Made by a program: the position numbers and the translations under genes. From Cololabis saira (lineage: Eukaryota > Chordata > Actinopteri > Beloniformes > Belonidae), in assembly GCF_033807715.1 (NCBI RefSeq), contig NC_084607.1, positions 17,966,941-18,030,940 on the forward strand: DNA of 64,000 nt, in the 5' to 3' direction. The notes below the pieces were generated by a model, which ran no database searches, was not told where the DNA came from, and was given only the letters and a program-made list of their open reading frames with translations. Below are positions 1 through 10,000 of this stretch, in pieces. Within the stretch, counting starts at the first letter, position 1; each line of letters starts with the position of its first letter.

Positions 1-300
1 CAGAGCCGAAACGGGGTCTGTGTGAATGACACAGCCGGCATGCCGGCATGCCACTAGACGCTGACGCTGTCGTCACGCCTCTGATTGCGGAACGCCGGCA
101 TGCTGTGTGAATTTACAGACGGGAGCGGCGTTATGCCGGCGTTGTATGGTTCTGTGTGAACCAACAAAGGCGGCGTATTGGCAGGACTTCTTTACACCAA
201 TATTGCGGAATCTCTGTGTGAAAGGGGCTATAGACATACACACTGGCTTGTTCACCTGCATGCTTGCTCTGTAGTTTTTGGGGTTAATTAGCGGTAGCTT
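1..300. other. Unclassified repeat-like edge sequence
   Basis: The first 240 bases hold several copies of the short string CTGTGTGAA and GCCGGCATGCCGGCATGCC, which gives local palindromes and direct repeats. This looks like the interior of a MITE cut by the window edge. No second terminus is visible, so the class is open. No gene is seen. Confidence 0.3.
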
Positions 301-639
301 AGCTCAGACTGTGATCAGATCTCGAGATTTGGGTCGATTGCTGCTCGTGTTTTGGTCGGCTCCGTGTCGGTTTTGTGTTTTGTTTGTGGTTTTTGTTGCA
401 GATTTCCAGTGCTTGACGTGTGCCTCCGTGTGTTCCTGCTTCCTGGATTGGCAGTGGATGTCACCCCCCCCCCCAAAAAAAATGTATGTGTATGCGTATA
501 TATATGTATATATATTAAATATAGTAATAATGCACATATATATGCCTTTAGTTTTTACCGGCATGGTATCAATCATTAATATGTGTGCAGACAAGGTAAA
601 AAAAAAAAAAGACGATAGATCATCCTATAATAAAGCCAA

Positions 640-960
640 TTAAAGCTGCAAGCAGCGATGAACGGGCCCTTGCGCGTGCAATTTTCACCAATAAAAGTCA
701 AGGACTCAAAACTAAGTCTGATGACACCAGCCATGCCTCTCTATATCAAACCAATCAAAAGTTATGGCCGAAAATACGATCTATCAAATATCGACCAATC
801 AGAAGAAGCGGCAGGGCTAATTTGAACCAATTATGGTCAAGGACTCAAAACCGAGTCCGACGACACCCCCCACGACTCTTTATGTCAAACCATTCAAAAG
901 TTATGGCAGAAAGTAGGAACTATCAAATATAGACCAATCAGATGAAGGGGGGGTGCGCTT
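640..960 (+). repeat. Teleost interspersed repeat with internal duplication
   Basis: The block begins with AAAGCTGCAAGCAGCGATGA followed by ACGGGCCC, a string I recall as recurrent in teleost genomes. Inside it a unit of about 141 bp occurs twice: a GGACTCAAAAC start near 700 and again near 841, each followed by a CCAATCAGA(A/T)GAAG motif. The second unit is diverged at many positions. The element class is not determined, and there is no coding capacity. Confidence 0.5.
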
Positions 961-978
961 TTTGGCGTATATCGTTTT

Positions 979-1960
979 TTGTGTCAATTGGAAACCATGA
1001 GTCTGAGAGAACCAAGATCACATGTGGGGTTCCTCAAGGGTCCATTCTCGGACCGCTTCTATTCAACATCTATGTTACCCATAGCTCAGATTATGGAACA
1101 TCATAACATTTCCTACCATACTTACATACATGCCGATGACACACAACTCTATATTTCAGTGTCACCACATGACTACAGTCTCCTACTCTCATTGAGTAAC
1201 TGTATTCATCAAATCAATAAGTGGATGTGCCAGAATTTTCTCCAGCTAAATGCAGAAAAGACAGAGGTGATCATTTTTGGCCCTAAAAATGAAAGGGAAA
1301 ATATCAGCGCTCACCTTGGCTCCATGTCATTGACAGCTACGAATCAAGCCAGAAATCTTGGAGTAATTATTGACTCAGACCTGAACTTCAATAGCCATCT
1401 AAAGTTTATCACTAAATCTGCCTATTACCACCTAAAAAACACTAGAATTATAGGGGATTATGTCTAAACAAGACATGGAAAAATGTATTCATGCATTCAT
1501 TTTCAGTAGGTTGGATTATTGCAATGGCATCTTTACAGGCCATAACAAGAAATCTATCAGGCAGCTGCAGCTGATCCAGAACGCTGCCGCCAGAGTCCTT
1601 ACAAACACAAGGAAACTGGACCATATTACACCGGTCATGAAATCGCTACACTGGCTTCCAGTGAGTCAAAGGATAGAGTTTAAAATCTTACTACTGATCT
1701 ACAAAGAACTGAATGGTCTTGGACCAAAATACATGTTTGATCTGTTAGTTCCCTATGAAGCTCCCAGACCCCTGAGGTTCATCTGGATCTGGTTTGTTGT
1801 GGTTCCAGAACCAGAACCAAGCAAGGTGAGGCAGCGTTCAGTTATTCTGCTCCTCAACGGTGGAACAAACTTCCTGTAGACCTGAGGTCTGCTCCAACTG
1901 TCAGCTCCTTTAAATCAGGCCTAAAAACATTACTGTTTACTGAAGCGTACTCCTAAATTA
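979..1960 (+). pseudogene. Broken L2/CR1-type LINE reverse transcriptase
   Basis: This is a degraded non-LTR retrotransposon ORF2 fragment. The GVPQGSILGPLLFNIY block of reverse transcriptase is legible near 1025-1070 in one frame. The catalytic block reads HADDTQLYIS near 1130, where the family norm is YADD or FADD. The QARNLGVIIDSDL and SAYYHLKN blocks follow. After another frame change near 1450-1460 come RLDYCNGIFTG, LQLIQNAAARVLT and SLHWLPV, typical of the L2/CR1 group C-terminus. At least two frameshifts and a third break near 1780 show it is dead. Endonuclease and N-terminal RT are absent (5' truncation). The clade within the Jockey/CR1 group is inferred from motif memory only. Confidence 0.85.
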
Positions 1961-2084
1961 AATACTTACCTGCTGTACTCTACTGCCCTTAATTTTCTGT
2001 GAAAACATTCTAATTTTGATTCTTATTGAACATAGAACTCTGCATTTACATTTGTATCATAACAATTCGGTCTCTTGTTTTATC

Positions 2085-2380
2085 AGGAATCTGCTGTTTT
2101 TGAGAACACCTCTACCTCTGCATCATCAGAGTTTGAACCCCCACAAAGACATAACCGATACGCAGCATATCGCCAGTTTGTGCTCTGGCAAAATGGTGTT
2201 TGGAAAATAAGAGACACCTTTCCAGACCCAATGGGTTTCAGGGTTCGCCGTCTTCTGTAGAATGGAACCTTTTATGAGGATTACTGCAAATATTTTGATA
2301 TTGTTTTTTTTTTTGTTCCATTTTTTCCTGTACAGTTGTTTTTGTGTGTGTTTAAAATAAAGACATTTGTGCAAAACAAG
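2085..2380 (+). pseudogene. P2X7-C-terminal-like terminal exon fragment
   Basis: A polypyrimidine stretch and CAG acceptor (ending 2084) precede an open frame to 2260. The frame contains RHNRYAAYRQFVLWQ and then IRDTFPDPMGF. This resembles the C-terminal cytoplasmic domain of P2X7 receptors, a domain also seen in many uncharacterised fish proteins, which reads RYTAYRQLVRW...CAV..IR..FP. The stretch expected between the two motifs (about 20 residues) appears deleted in frame. An AATAAA polyadenylation signal lies at 2357-2362. No upstream exon is visible. It is probably a gene or transposon-borne remnant; the assignment rests on remembered motif similarity. Confidence 0.4.
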
Positions 2381-2399
2381 ACAGACTTTTATTTACACA

Positions 2400-2984
2400 C
2401 CTTTCAGAAAATAGAAATATTCTTGATCTTTGTTGTTTGCATAGTGACAGCAGTTATCCCATACATTATTATAAACAATAAGTAATCTGTATCACAGTAG
2501 CAGTAATGAACAACTGTATGACAGGATAAATTACTATGAATAAAGTAAACAAGTGTAAATAAAGAAGTAGAAAAATAAAGTAAAAATAATGAACTGATAA
2601 TAAAAACTGAACTATGAAACAGTGTAAGAAGTTACTGTAAATAAATACAATGACTAGTAGCAGTAGCATCTTGTCTCCATCCTTGTTTCGTGCTGGGAGA
2701 GTCCGCGTGCTGGAGTGTAGGAGAACCACTGCATACTGTACATTAGGATGTGATTCTGGAAGTTTTCCAGATCTGATGTAGTCCTGCAGAGTGTGAGAAT
2801 AAAGATACAAAAACATTATGTCTTTCTGATAATTACTGACCTATAAATCAATCAACATATTTTGTTGATCAATCAAGTTTGATTTTTTTTCGTTGTTGAA
2901 GTCACTGTAATTACGCAGACAGTAAAAGCAAGTAACGTATAGCTATAGAAAAATTAGATAAAACTTTGGCTAACAGCTCTGCGT
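2400..2984. other. AT-rich intergenic stretch, no gene seen
   Basis: The composition is AT-rich with no coding pattern on either strand. The open frames here are low-complexity, lysine- or isoleucine-rich translations of AT-rich sequence. Nothing else is supported. Confidence 0.4.
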
Positions 2985-3287
2985 TCAGCTCACCACCAAC
3001 CTGAGCTCTGCGCTCCACGCCCCGCCCATTTTCATCTCGACTACGAATCGGGAAGGAGGGGGAAGTGACGTATGCTGTAAAGCAGTCAAAGCCGTAAAAA
3101 TGTGTAGTTTTTTAGTGTGGAAGAGTTCCTACCATGCACCTCAAAGTTACATAGTGCCAGTGAAGGCGATACAGACCCCTCAGACCATGACAGAGGTGTC
3201 ATTAAACCTGTTGGAAGTTGATGTACCATCACAATGAACCTGGAAATATGATATTAAGGTGGAAAAGTTACATAGTGCTGCTTTAAA
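2985..3287 (+). repeat. MITE-like repeat ending ACATAGTGCTGCTTTAA
   Basis: The element contains AAAGTTACATAGTGC twice (near 3145 and 3265) and ends in the TTAA-type terminus GCTGCTTTAA. The matching 5' terminus (TTAAAGCAGC...) is not clearly present, so the left boundary is approximate and the copy may be truncated. The class is unproven. Confidence 0.35.
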
Positions 3288-3812
3288 GCATGTTATTTTA
3301 TCTCATATATTATGTTGCTGGAATTTTGAATAGATAAGGAAAACATATCAAATGGTTCAGCTGAAATTGAGGGTTGTTCCTCTGACTCACTGCCATAGTT
3401 TTACTCCTCATAGCTCATATGTCCCTTTTTCTGAACTTATACCCTCTTGTCTTCATCCCTCACACCACTGCTGTCTTGTTCATCCTATTCCTCACTTTGT
3501 TGCTCCTCTGGTCATCCATCCCATCTGAACTTCCTGAATTCTCCTCCATTCTCCCTTCTTCATGTATCCCTTTACTCTGCCTGCTTCTCTTGGTTGCTCC
3601 TCCCTTTTGTGCTAAAATAACAAGTAATATTTCTGTTGTCAAATGTTCCGTTACAGGGGATGCAGTGCTTGAGGCTGAAATTCAGACCTCATCTAGCAAC
3701 AAAAAAATATATTTTCTGATTAGTAACTCAAGGCTGCTGCTCTGAGCTGTAGCCACCTTAGCCTGCTGCCTTTGACCCGTTTGTAAGATGCTGTTGGAAG
3801 ATTTCTCCATGT
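3288..3812. other. Intergenic, no gene seen
   Basis: A 108-codon open frame at 3419-3745 is hydrophobic and Leu/Ser-rich. It has no recognisable domain, and neighbouring frames are equally open, so it is treated as chance. No repeat boundary was recognised. Confidence 0.4.
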
Positions 3813-3820
3813 GATAAATG

Positions 3821-4498
3821 TAGGGTTGCCACCTTTCAGAAATAGAAATAAGGGACGCCCTGATTTCAGCAGCGCAGCAGCCAAAAAAAAGCCCCTAAAC
3901 TTCTAAACTGAATAAAAATGTGTTTATTTTATATGAAAAAACAAAATGCTTTGATTTAAAGTTTAAAGTGCTTTAATAGCATTGAACTTGCATGACTGTA
4001 CAGACAGCCAGCCATACTAGCAACTGAAATATCCTCCTATGCTACGTATGTCCAGCCCAGATGTATAATATAGCCTACAGGTGAAGAATATGGTGTAAAA
4101 GTTAATTTATTTCAATAATTCAACTAGAATATGGTGTAAAAGTTAATTTATTTCAATAATTCAACTAGAATATGGTGTAAAAGTAAATTTATTCCAATAA
4201 TTCAACTAGAATATGGTGTAAAAATTAATTTATTTCAATAATTCAACTAGAATATGGTGTAAAAGTAAATTTATTTCAATAATTCAACTAGAATATGGTG
4301 TAAAAGTTACTTATTTCAATAATTCGACTAGAATTTGGTGTAAAGGTTAATTTATTTCAATAATTCAACTAGAATATGGTGTAAAAGTTAATGAAAATAC
4401 GGTACAAATCGTGTCCCGTATTAGTTCAATACGGGACGCAACATTTTTTTCTCAAATAAAGGACAATTCCGTATTTTACGGGACGGGTGGCAACCCTA
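3821..4498. mobile_element. hAT-type MITE (TAGGGTTGCCACC family)
   Basis: The ends are perfect inverted repeats: TAGGGTTGCCACC at 3821 and GGTGGCAACCCTA ending at 4498. The flanks are GATAAATG at 3813-3820 and again at 4499-4506, a perfect 8-bp target-site duplication as made by hAT transposases. There is no transposase frame, so the element is non-autonomous. Its right half carries a 41-bp minisatellite, annotated separately. Confidence 0.9.
4087..4394 (+). repeat. 41-bp minisatellite inside a hAT MITE
   Basis: About 7.5 tandem copies of a 41-bp unit start AATATGGTGTAAAAGTTAAT and end AATAATTCAACTAG. Unit starts are 4087, 4128, 4169, 4210, 4251 and 4292; the sixth is slightly shortened, and one full and one partial copy follow. 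Units differ by single substitutions such as GTTAAT/GTAAAT. The array lies wholly inside the MITE, so it either transposed with it or expanded after insertion. Confidence 0.9.
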
Positions 4499-4682
4499 GA
4501 TAAATGGCATGTGAACTTGTTGAAATGCGTGTCTCACGCTCCATGCGTGACACTTAATAGCCCTGTGATACACCAACAATTCAGACATAAGACTTCTCTT
4601 AAGCTATCGATTAACAGGAACAGTCGCCTTCAGCGGTTGGTTCCTGGTTGAAATTTTACTTGATTAAATAAATGTAACACAG

Positions 4683-5085
4683 TCCTGGGCTATACATGCC
4701 CCCTCTGGCCAACCGGGGCGCCAGATGGGGTGGGGAGGATCCGGCCGGAATAACGTGATCCTTCCACGCGCTACGTTCGGCCGGAGAAGCCCCACCCTGT
4801 CTGGTGAAAAGATGCGGCCTGCTCACTCCTCAGGTTAAGGAGGAGACCTGAGCTCAGTGCAGGGCCCTCCCGGGGTTGGTAGAGGATGGCAATGCCCAGG
4901 ACTGTCAGTAGGTAGGAGCACGGGGTGGTAAAAATGGGAAAAAAACCGGGATAAAAATATATAGAAAAAAATAAATAAATAAATGTAACTTGACTTCCAC
5001 CCATCCATTTTCCAAAGCCGTTTTATCCTTTGCAGGGTTGCGGATGTCTACTGGAGCCTATCCCAGCTCATTACAGGCGAGGGGC
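4683..5085. repeat. Two abutting teleost repeat fragments
   Basis: 4683-4930 is a GC-rich block containing CTACGTTCGGCCGGAGAAGC and GGTGAAAAGATGCGGCCTGC, wording I recall from dispersed fish repeats. 5000-5085 contains CCATCCATTTTCCAAAGCCG and GGAGCCTATCCCAGCT, a very common fish interspersed fragment. Neither shows clear ends. They are fragments, and the classification is uncertain. Confidence 0.45.
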
Positions 5086-5494
5086 TTAACTTGAGTGAAA
5101 GTATCACCTGTGGGCTGCGGAAGCTTATTTAGCCAACAGACGTTTGGCAGCCCGCTCTCACCACTGCCGCCCGCATCGTCTCATCCACACAGCAGAACGG
5201 GCAGGAGGTCCGTCACACACACTGCATGTGCAGCGGCATAACTGAGTATTTTATGGGCCTTTTATAGTTTAAAAATATGTATGCCTTATTTAAATGCATT
5301 GGGGGCTTTTGAGCAGAGTAGACATTTGTTTAAATATCTTTTTGAGAACATTAAAATAAGGGGGGCAAGAGGGGGGACAGGTGGGGGGGCAGCTGTAGAT
5401 CCGCCCCTGCCTGGGTTGGAGTTTGAATTGGGAATCTTTCAGCTGTAACAACAAAGCCTCCATTCTGCCCACCATAACGCCTGTTTGCCTTTTA

Positions 5495-5723
5495 CACTGC
5501 AAAAGCAGCACCCCTAGAAATATGCCTAATATTCCCTAAATCTTGTGAAGTCTGTTATTGTGAGCAAAAATATATCTGCCAATTGGTTAAGAACATTTTT
5601 ATTGACTAGAATTCTTACAACTTGAAAAAGAGTCCAGCCACACTACACAAAAAGTAATACTCATTTTCTTGAATCAAGGGTTTCTTTTTCTTTTTACCTT
5701 CTTAAAAATGGGTTTTTGCAGTG
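5495..5723. mobile_element. Small MITE with CACTGCAAAA ends
   Basis: The 229-bp element starts CACTGCAAAA and ends TTTTTGCAGTG, giving a 10-bp perfect terminal inverted repeat flanked by TA on both sides (5493-5494 and 5724-5725). A TA duplication suggests a Tc1/mariner-type mobiliser, but TA is too short to be decisive in AT-rich DNA. It has no coding frame. Confidence 0.6.
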
Positions 5724-5725
5724 TA

Positions 5726-6760
5726 TATAATGAGATACAAATGACAGTGATCCAAATATACTGGAAAGTTTGTTGGAAGAGGCAATAACCTGCTTTTATT
5801 TATAGTTAGAAAAGATTAACTGAGGTACTTGCACATTCTTGCACACAAATAGGTGCTTTTTCCCAAAATAACCTCAACTGTGATGCAGAGCGACAGGAAG
5901 AATAATATTTTCTCTGATTAGAAGCTTTGCTTGCACGGAGCTCACGGTTTTGGCTGAGCTTGAAGTTGTTGGAACCCCAAGCTCAGGTGAGCACACCTAC
6001 TGTACGAGCAATCCCTGACGCTTCTGCTCTTTAAACTAAAGTACATACTGTTCCAGAGAACAGATTATACAACAGTCTATAACCTCGACAAAGGCACACC
6101 ACAGGTGAGTGAACATGCCATTTATCTGAATTCCTATGCATTGAGGCACACATGTTGACATATTTGTACCTGGTCCCTATCTGCAGGGAACTAAACACTC
6201 ATTTGAATCTGAATGGTACCCATCACAATTGGTGCATGTGTGAGCCTGTTAGATCACACTAATACAACAAAGAATCCAGTGACTCACACAAGAACAGAGA
6301 GCTCAGCCTGTACTTCCCTAGAAAAGGTGTATAATTAGTTTCTGGTGTATTTTGTTTGGAGAAAATTCTCTTTCATTTTGAAGAAACAACAAAACTCTTC
6401 TTCTGTTTGGAAGCCTCTCAGCTCGTAATGCCTTCATTAGAAATGTATCATTTTTAAGGGAAATTTTAAACCTATCGATTCTAGATGCTGATTAGAGATT
6501 TGTTTTGGTTGTGTCTCTAAAGCCGTAGTAATGTAGATCTGTGGTTTCCCATCTGGGGTAAAAGGTGATGCTCAGTAAAATGTAAGGGGAAATCATGAAC
6601 TCCAGGAAGCTGAACCTGTGGCCTGACCTCTGTATCAACTTAAGAATGATATGAACACGACTTCTGAGAACTAAAACTAAATGTTATAGTTATTGAAATA
6701 ATTAAATAAATTGGATGGGGGGGATAATCACACAATGAGATTTCATTTCATAGAAAAATA
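5726..6760. other. Downstream flank of socs3, no gene seen
   Basis: This stretch shows no convincing frame and no repeat boundary. It lies 3' of socs3 (minus strand) and may contain more 3'UTR if the polyadenylation signal chosen here is not the only one used. Confidence 0.4.
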
Positions 6761-6763
6761 GCA

Positions 6764-7993
6764 CTTTATTATAAATTAATGAAATGCTTACAGAAATATA
6801 AATAAGTGCAAAGTTGTGTCAACTTGCTTTGTCAAACTTCTCATATCTTCAAGCATTCAGAGCCAGAATTTCAGCTGGCAAAAATACATCTTTATAAAAG
6901 ACAGGACAAAATAAAAACAAAAAAAACAGTTTACCAATGTTATTATCATGTAAACACTGTTTTAAGGAAAGTAAAGTACATTTTGACTGCTTTCCGTGTT
7001 AGGAAAAGACAGATACCATGTGTAATACATTCATTTGGAGGCACTCATGATTCGGTTTGTGCCACAAATGCAACCACATCTCTCAGGACATTGTTGCTCT
7101 CCACTGAAGCCATACATGGGTTGACTCATTATTGGCATAACTCAGCAGTGGTACTACTTTCTCATATGACATCCTCCAGGATTCAGTCATGTTGGTCTTT
7201 CAACACCTCGTTGTCTGGCAAATTTTGGCATTAACACACCTTTTTTTCTGTTTCAGCTCTTCAATAAGTTATAAATGTCAGATTACTATGTTCAGCTCTC
7301 GTACCTCCAAGCTGTTGAGAAAAACCCCAGCCAGAAGGTCAAACAGTGTCCACTTATAAGCACTCCTCTGTTTCCATCCTCTGTGAATTTCCAGGGAACA
7401 TTTGGCTTTTGGCTGAAGACCCCGGGATTTGAAAAAGAGGGAAGGTTATCACCCATTAAAATAAAAAAAAAAAGGTCAGTCTGACCGTAAGTGCCAGTCC
7501 AACTCTGATTAATGGATGGTCATCTAAGGCTTGCGTGTGTGTGAGCTTCACAGCCTAATAACATGTTGGTTAGCAGCAGCAAAGGGAACTATGCGTCACC
7601 ACACTGTAGACAGCTGACTGTGGGCCTCATTTCAGTTTTTAGTGAGTTGTACGTCATCAGTGAGGCAGGAGGACGACGGAGTAATCTGTCTTTAGAAACC
7701 ACTTGATTGTAATGGTGCTTTCTATCTCTGAACCATCGGAATCCAGTGTCTCCTCTTGTTTTTTTGACATTTTAATAAACTGATGACGCCATTTCTGTGA
7801 GAACTTCTCGCATCTCCTAATGCCAAACCGACTACTTTTCACATGCTCAGAAAGGGGCTAAAGTCCGTCCTCTCTGCTGCATTATTCCTCCCCCGACAAG
7901 AGTGTGCGTGTCCTCCGTGTAGCTGTGCCGGCACCATCTCGTTTCTTCTTCACTCTCAAGTCTTTGCCCCTTCAAGAGCATCTGTCCACACCT
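6764..7993 (-). other. socs3: socs3 3' untranslated region (predicted)
   Basis: The region runs from the stop codon to the first good AATAAA on the minus strand (complement of TTTATT at 6764-6769). The length of about 1.2 kb is in the range expected for vertebrate SOCS3 mRNAs, which have long AU-rich 3'UTRs. Several ATTTA-type motifs occur. The end is inferred, not proven. Confidence 0.5.
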
Positions 7994-8599
7994 TTAGATA
8001 CAAGCATCATACTGCTGCAGGAAGTCTTTGAGGTGGGGAGGAAGGTGGTCTCTTTTAGAAGAAATGTCCAAATGGCCATTGACTGTTTTCCTACACAGGT
8101 GCTGTAAGGAGGACAGGGTACAGGAGAGAGGTTTGATGAGCTCCAGAGGGATCCTCTCCCCTCCAGAATTAATGTAGTAGACAGTGTTCCCTTTGCTTTG
8201 AGGCATGTAGTAATGGACCAGTTTAAGGATACAGTCAAAGTGAGGGACAGAGTTAATGTTCTTAGGGTCTGTCTGGAGGTAAAAAGAGTCCTTGTCACAT
8301 TGGATGCGGAGGTTTTTGGTGCCCGACGCCGTTTTGACACTGAGGGTGAACAAGTGTCGGTTGTCAGAGCTGTCCCGGATGAGGAAGGTACCAGTGGTCT
8401 CGGCTGCCAGAAGAGCGTTGGCATCCTTACCGGTGATGGTGCTCCAGTAGAAGCCGCTTTCCTGAAGCTTGTGAAGCGTTGCCAGGACCATCTGGTACTG
8501 CGACTTTGACGTGAAAGTCTTGTAATGATAAGGCAGCCGCATGTTGGAGTCCAGGGGGCTGCTGCTCATCGCTGAGGTAAACTTGCTGTGAGTTACCAT
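7994..8599 (-). CDS. socs3: Suppressor of cytokine signaling 3 (SOCS3), complete single coding exon
   Basis: SOCS3 is an inducible feedback inhibitor of JAK-STAT signalling (IL-6/gp130 and related receptors). It binds a phosphotyrosine on the receptor, blocks JAK through its kinase inhibitory region and recruits an elongin-B/C-cullin ubiquitin ligase. The 201-residue product starts MVTHSKF like mammalian SOCS3. The kinase inhibitory and extended-SH2 region is near residues 22-45 (YKTFTSKSQYQ). The SH2 domain spans about 46-140, with GTFLIRDSS and the phosphotyrosine-binding Arg75. The C-terminal SOCS box (about 158-201) contains LQHLCRKTVNG and ends QQYDACI. The mammalian protein has 225 residues; the roughly 30-residue PEST insert between SH2 and SOCS box is absent here. 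The coding region is uninterrupted, as is normal for the family. Whether this is the a or b teleost paralog is not resolved. Confidence 0.97.
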   Translation of the reverse strand: MVTHSKFTSAMSSSPLDSNMRLPYHYKTFTSKSQYQMVLATLHKLQESGFYWSTITGKDANALLAAETTGTFLIRDSSDNRHLFTLSVKTASGTKNLRIQCDKDSFYLQTDPKNINSVPHFDCILKLVHYYMPQSKGNTVYYINSGGERIPLELIKPLSCTLSSLQHLCRKTVNGHLDISSKRDHLPPHLKDFLQQYDACI

Positions 8600-8713
8600 G
8601 GCGCTGTGCCCACTCTCTAGGCGGCCTGGGGGGCACTGGGTGCAACAGAAGAGCAGATGTTGTCTGGGCGGGCAAGAGGAGGTCAGATCTCAGTCTGTCT
8701 GGAGATCAAACGC
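8600..8713 (-). other. socs3: socs3 exon 2, 5'UTR portion with splice acceptor
   Basis: On the minus strand a pyrimidine-rich tract ending TTTCCCTCTTTAG occurs just before 8713, giving a good 3' splice site 114 nt upstream of the start codon. Mammalian SOCS3 genes likewise carry one intron in the 5'UTR and a single coding exon. The exon start is inferred from the sequence signal and this conserved organisation. Confidence 0.75.
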
Positions 8714-8809
8714 CTAAAGAGGGAAAAAAAGAAATAGAAAATCAGTTTCATAGTTCAAATACAAAACAATTATTCTTCTGTTCAACTTAATCATTCCCCT
8801 ACGACGGAG

Positions 8810-9332
8810 TATTAGGGCCAAACTAAGACAAAAAAAAATGGAAATTACGAGAATAAAGTCATAATATAATGAGAATAAAGTCGTAAAATTACGAGAATAA
8901 AGTCGTAATGTTGCGAGAATAAAGTCGTAATAGAATAAAGTCGTAATATTACGAGAATAAAGTCGTAAAATTACGAGAATAAAGTCGTAACATTACGAGA
9001 ATAAAGTCGTAATGTTGCGAGAATAAAGTCGTAATATTATGAGCATATAATTTATGAGAACTCTAACAGGAAGAGCTTCTTCTCCCTGTGTTAAAATGAG
9101 GAATATTGAGCATCTTGTGAAGTTATATTTATATATTTATAATATATTACGACTTTATTCTCGTAATATTATGACTTTATTCTCGTAATTTTATGACTTT
9201 ATTCTCGTAATTTTACGACTTTATTATCGTAATATTATGACTTTATTCTCGTAATTTTACGACTTTATTCTCATTACATTATGACTTTATTCTCGTAATT
9301 TCCTTTTTTTGTTTTTTTGTTTGGCCCTAATA
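8810..9332. mobile_element. Palindromic MITE with CGAGAATAAAGTCGTAA arrays
   Basis: The ends are inverted repeats: TATTAGGGCCAAAC at 8810 and GTTTGGCCCTAATA ending 9332. Inside, many tandem units of ACGAGAATAAAGTCGTAAT fill the left arm. The complementary units (ATTACGACTTTATTCTCGT) fill the right arm from about 9145, around a roughly 75-bp centre near 9060-9140. The whole element can fold into one long hairpin and lies in the socs3 5'UTR intron, so it would be transcribed. The target-site duplication is not clear. Confidence 0.8.
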
Positions 9333-9616
9333 CTCGTACTCGTATTCCCCACCTCCTAAAAGCTTTACTATAAACTTTCTCTAGATCAGCACTGAAACAT
9401 CTTTGGTGATGGGAAAAACTACCACTCGGCTTTCTTTTTAAATATATTTTTTTCCACATATGCTGGAAAGGAGTTTTGGTTTTGACTGCCAGTGTGAGTA
9501 AAATGCCCTCATCCGAGCTGCAGCCATTTCGGGGAAACTCTTGCCTTTTGCGTGTGTAATCTGCCCTCGGGAATGAGCCACTATACGGTCAGTTCCAGTA
9601 AACGCAGCGTGCGCCT

Positions 9617-9739
9617 TAAGGCTGATTTATGGTTCCGCGTTACACCAACGTACGGTGCACCGTACGGTGCGTGTCGCCGCGTACCCTACGGCGTAGGCTT
9701 CTGCGTCGATCTAACGCAGACCCCATAATTCAGGCTTTA
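9617..9739. mobile_element. Short GC-rich palindromic MITE (copy 1)
   Basis: This 123-bp element reads TAAGGCTGATTTATGGTTCC at the left and ends ATAATTCAGGCTTTA. The interior is a CG-rich palindrome built of CGTACGGTGCACCGTACGG and CGCGTACCCTACGGCGTAGG. A sister copy is at 56741-56851. The flanks (GTGCGCCT and TTGCGCAA) match only partly, so the duplication size is uncertain. Fragments of the same family (TTTATGGTT(C/T)(T/C)GCGTTA) also appear at 44380-44395 and 59622-59660. Confidence 0.7.
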
Positions 9740-9888
9740 TTGCGCAATTTGCATGCCGCGACCGGCTTTCTCCGAAACAGCTCACCTCAGTCAAGGTAAA
9801 CATCCCAGGATGTGACTAACACAAGTTCTAAAACTCTTGTTCCAGAACCGGTACGGATACATGAACAAAAAAAAAGACTGATCCTCAC

Positions 9889-10000
9889 CTTCCAACAGTC
9901 CTCTCAACTGGCAATTAAAATCCAAATGCGTCTGCTTGGGAATTGCAGAAAGTTTTAATGAAGTGGCAACAACAAGCTCCAGATTTGTAGAGCTGAAAGA
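9889..10000 (-). other. socs3: socs3 exon 1 (noncoding, predicted)
   Basis: The 3' end at 9889 is set by the GTGAGG donor. The 5' end is approximate, about 30 bp downstream of a TTTAAA TATA-like element at 10027-10032 (complement). Splicing to 8713 gives a 5'UTR of about 225 nt. Confidence 0.55.

Larger units (their letters stand above)
8714..9888 (-). other. socs3: socs3 5'UTR intron (predicted)
   Basis: Donor AAG|GTGAGGAT (minus strand, GT at 9888-9887) and acceptor TTTAG|GCG (AG at 8715-8714) bracket a 1175-bp intron. It holds the palindromic MITE at 8810-9332 and the small palindromic repeat at 9617-9739. Confidence 0.7.

Noticed and set aside
7972..8509. Frames of 150 and 103 codons overlapping socs3
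   Set aside because: They are shadows of the SOCS3 coding sequence in another frame and on the other strand.
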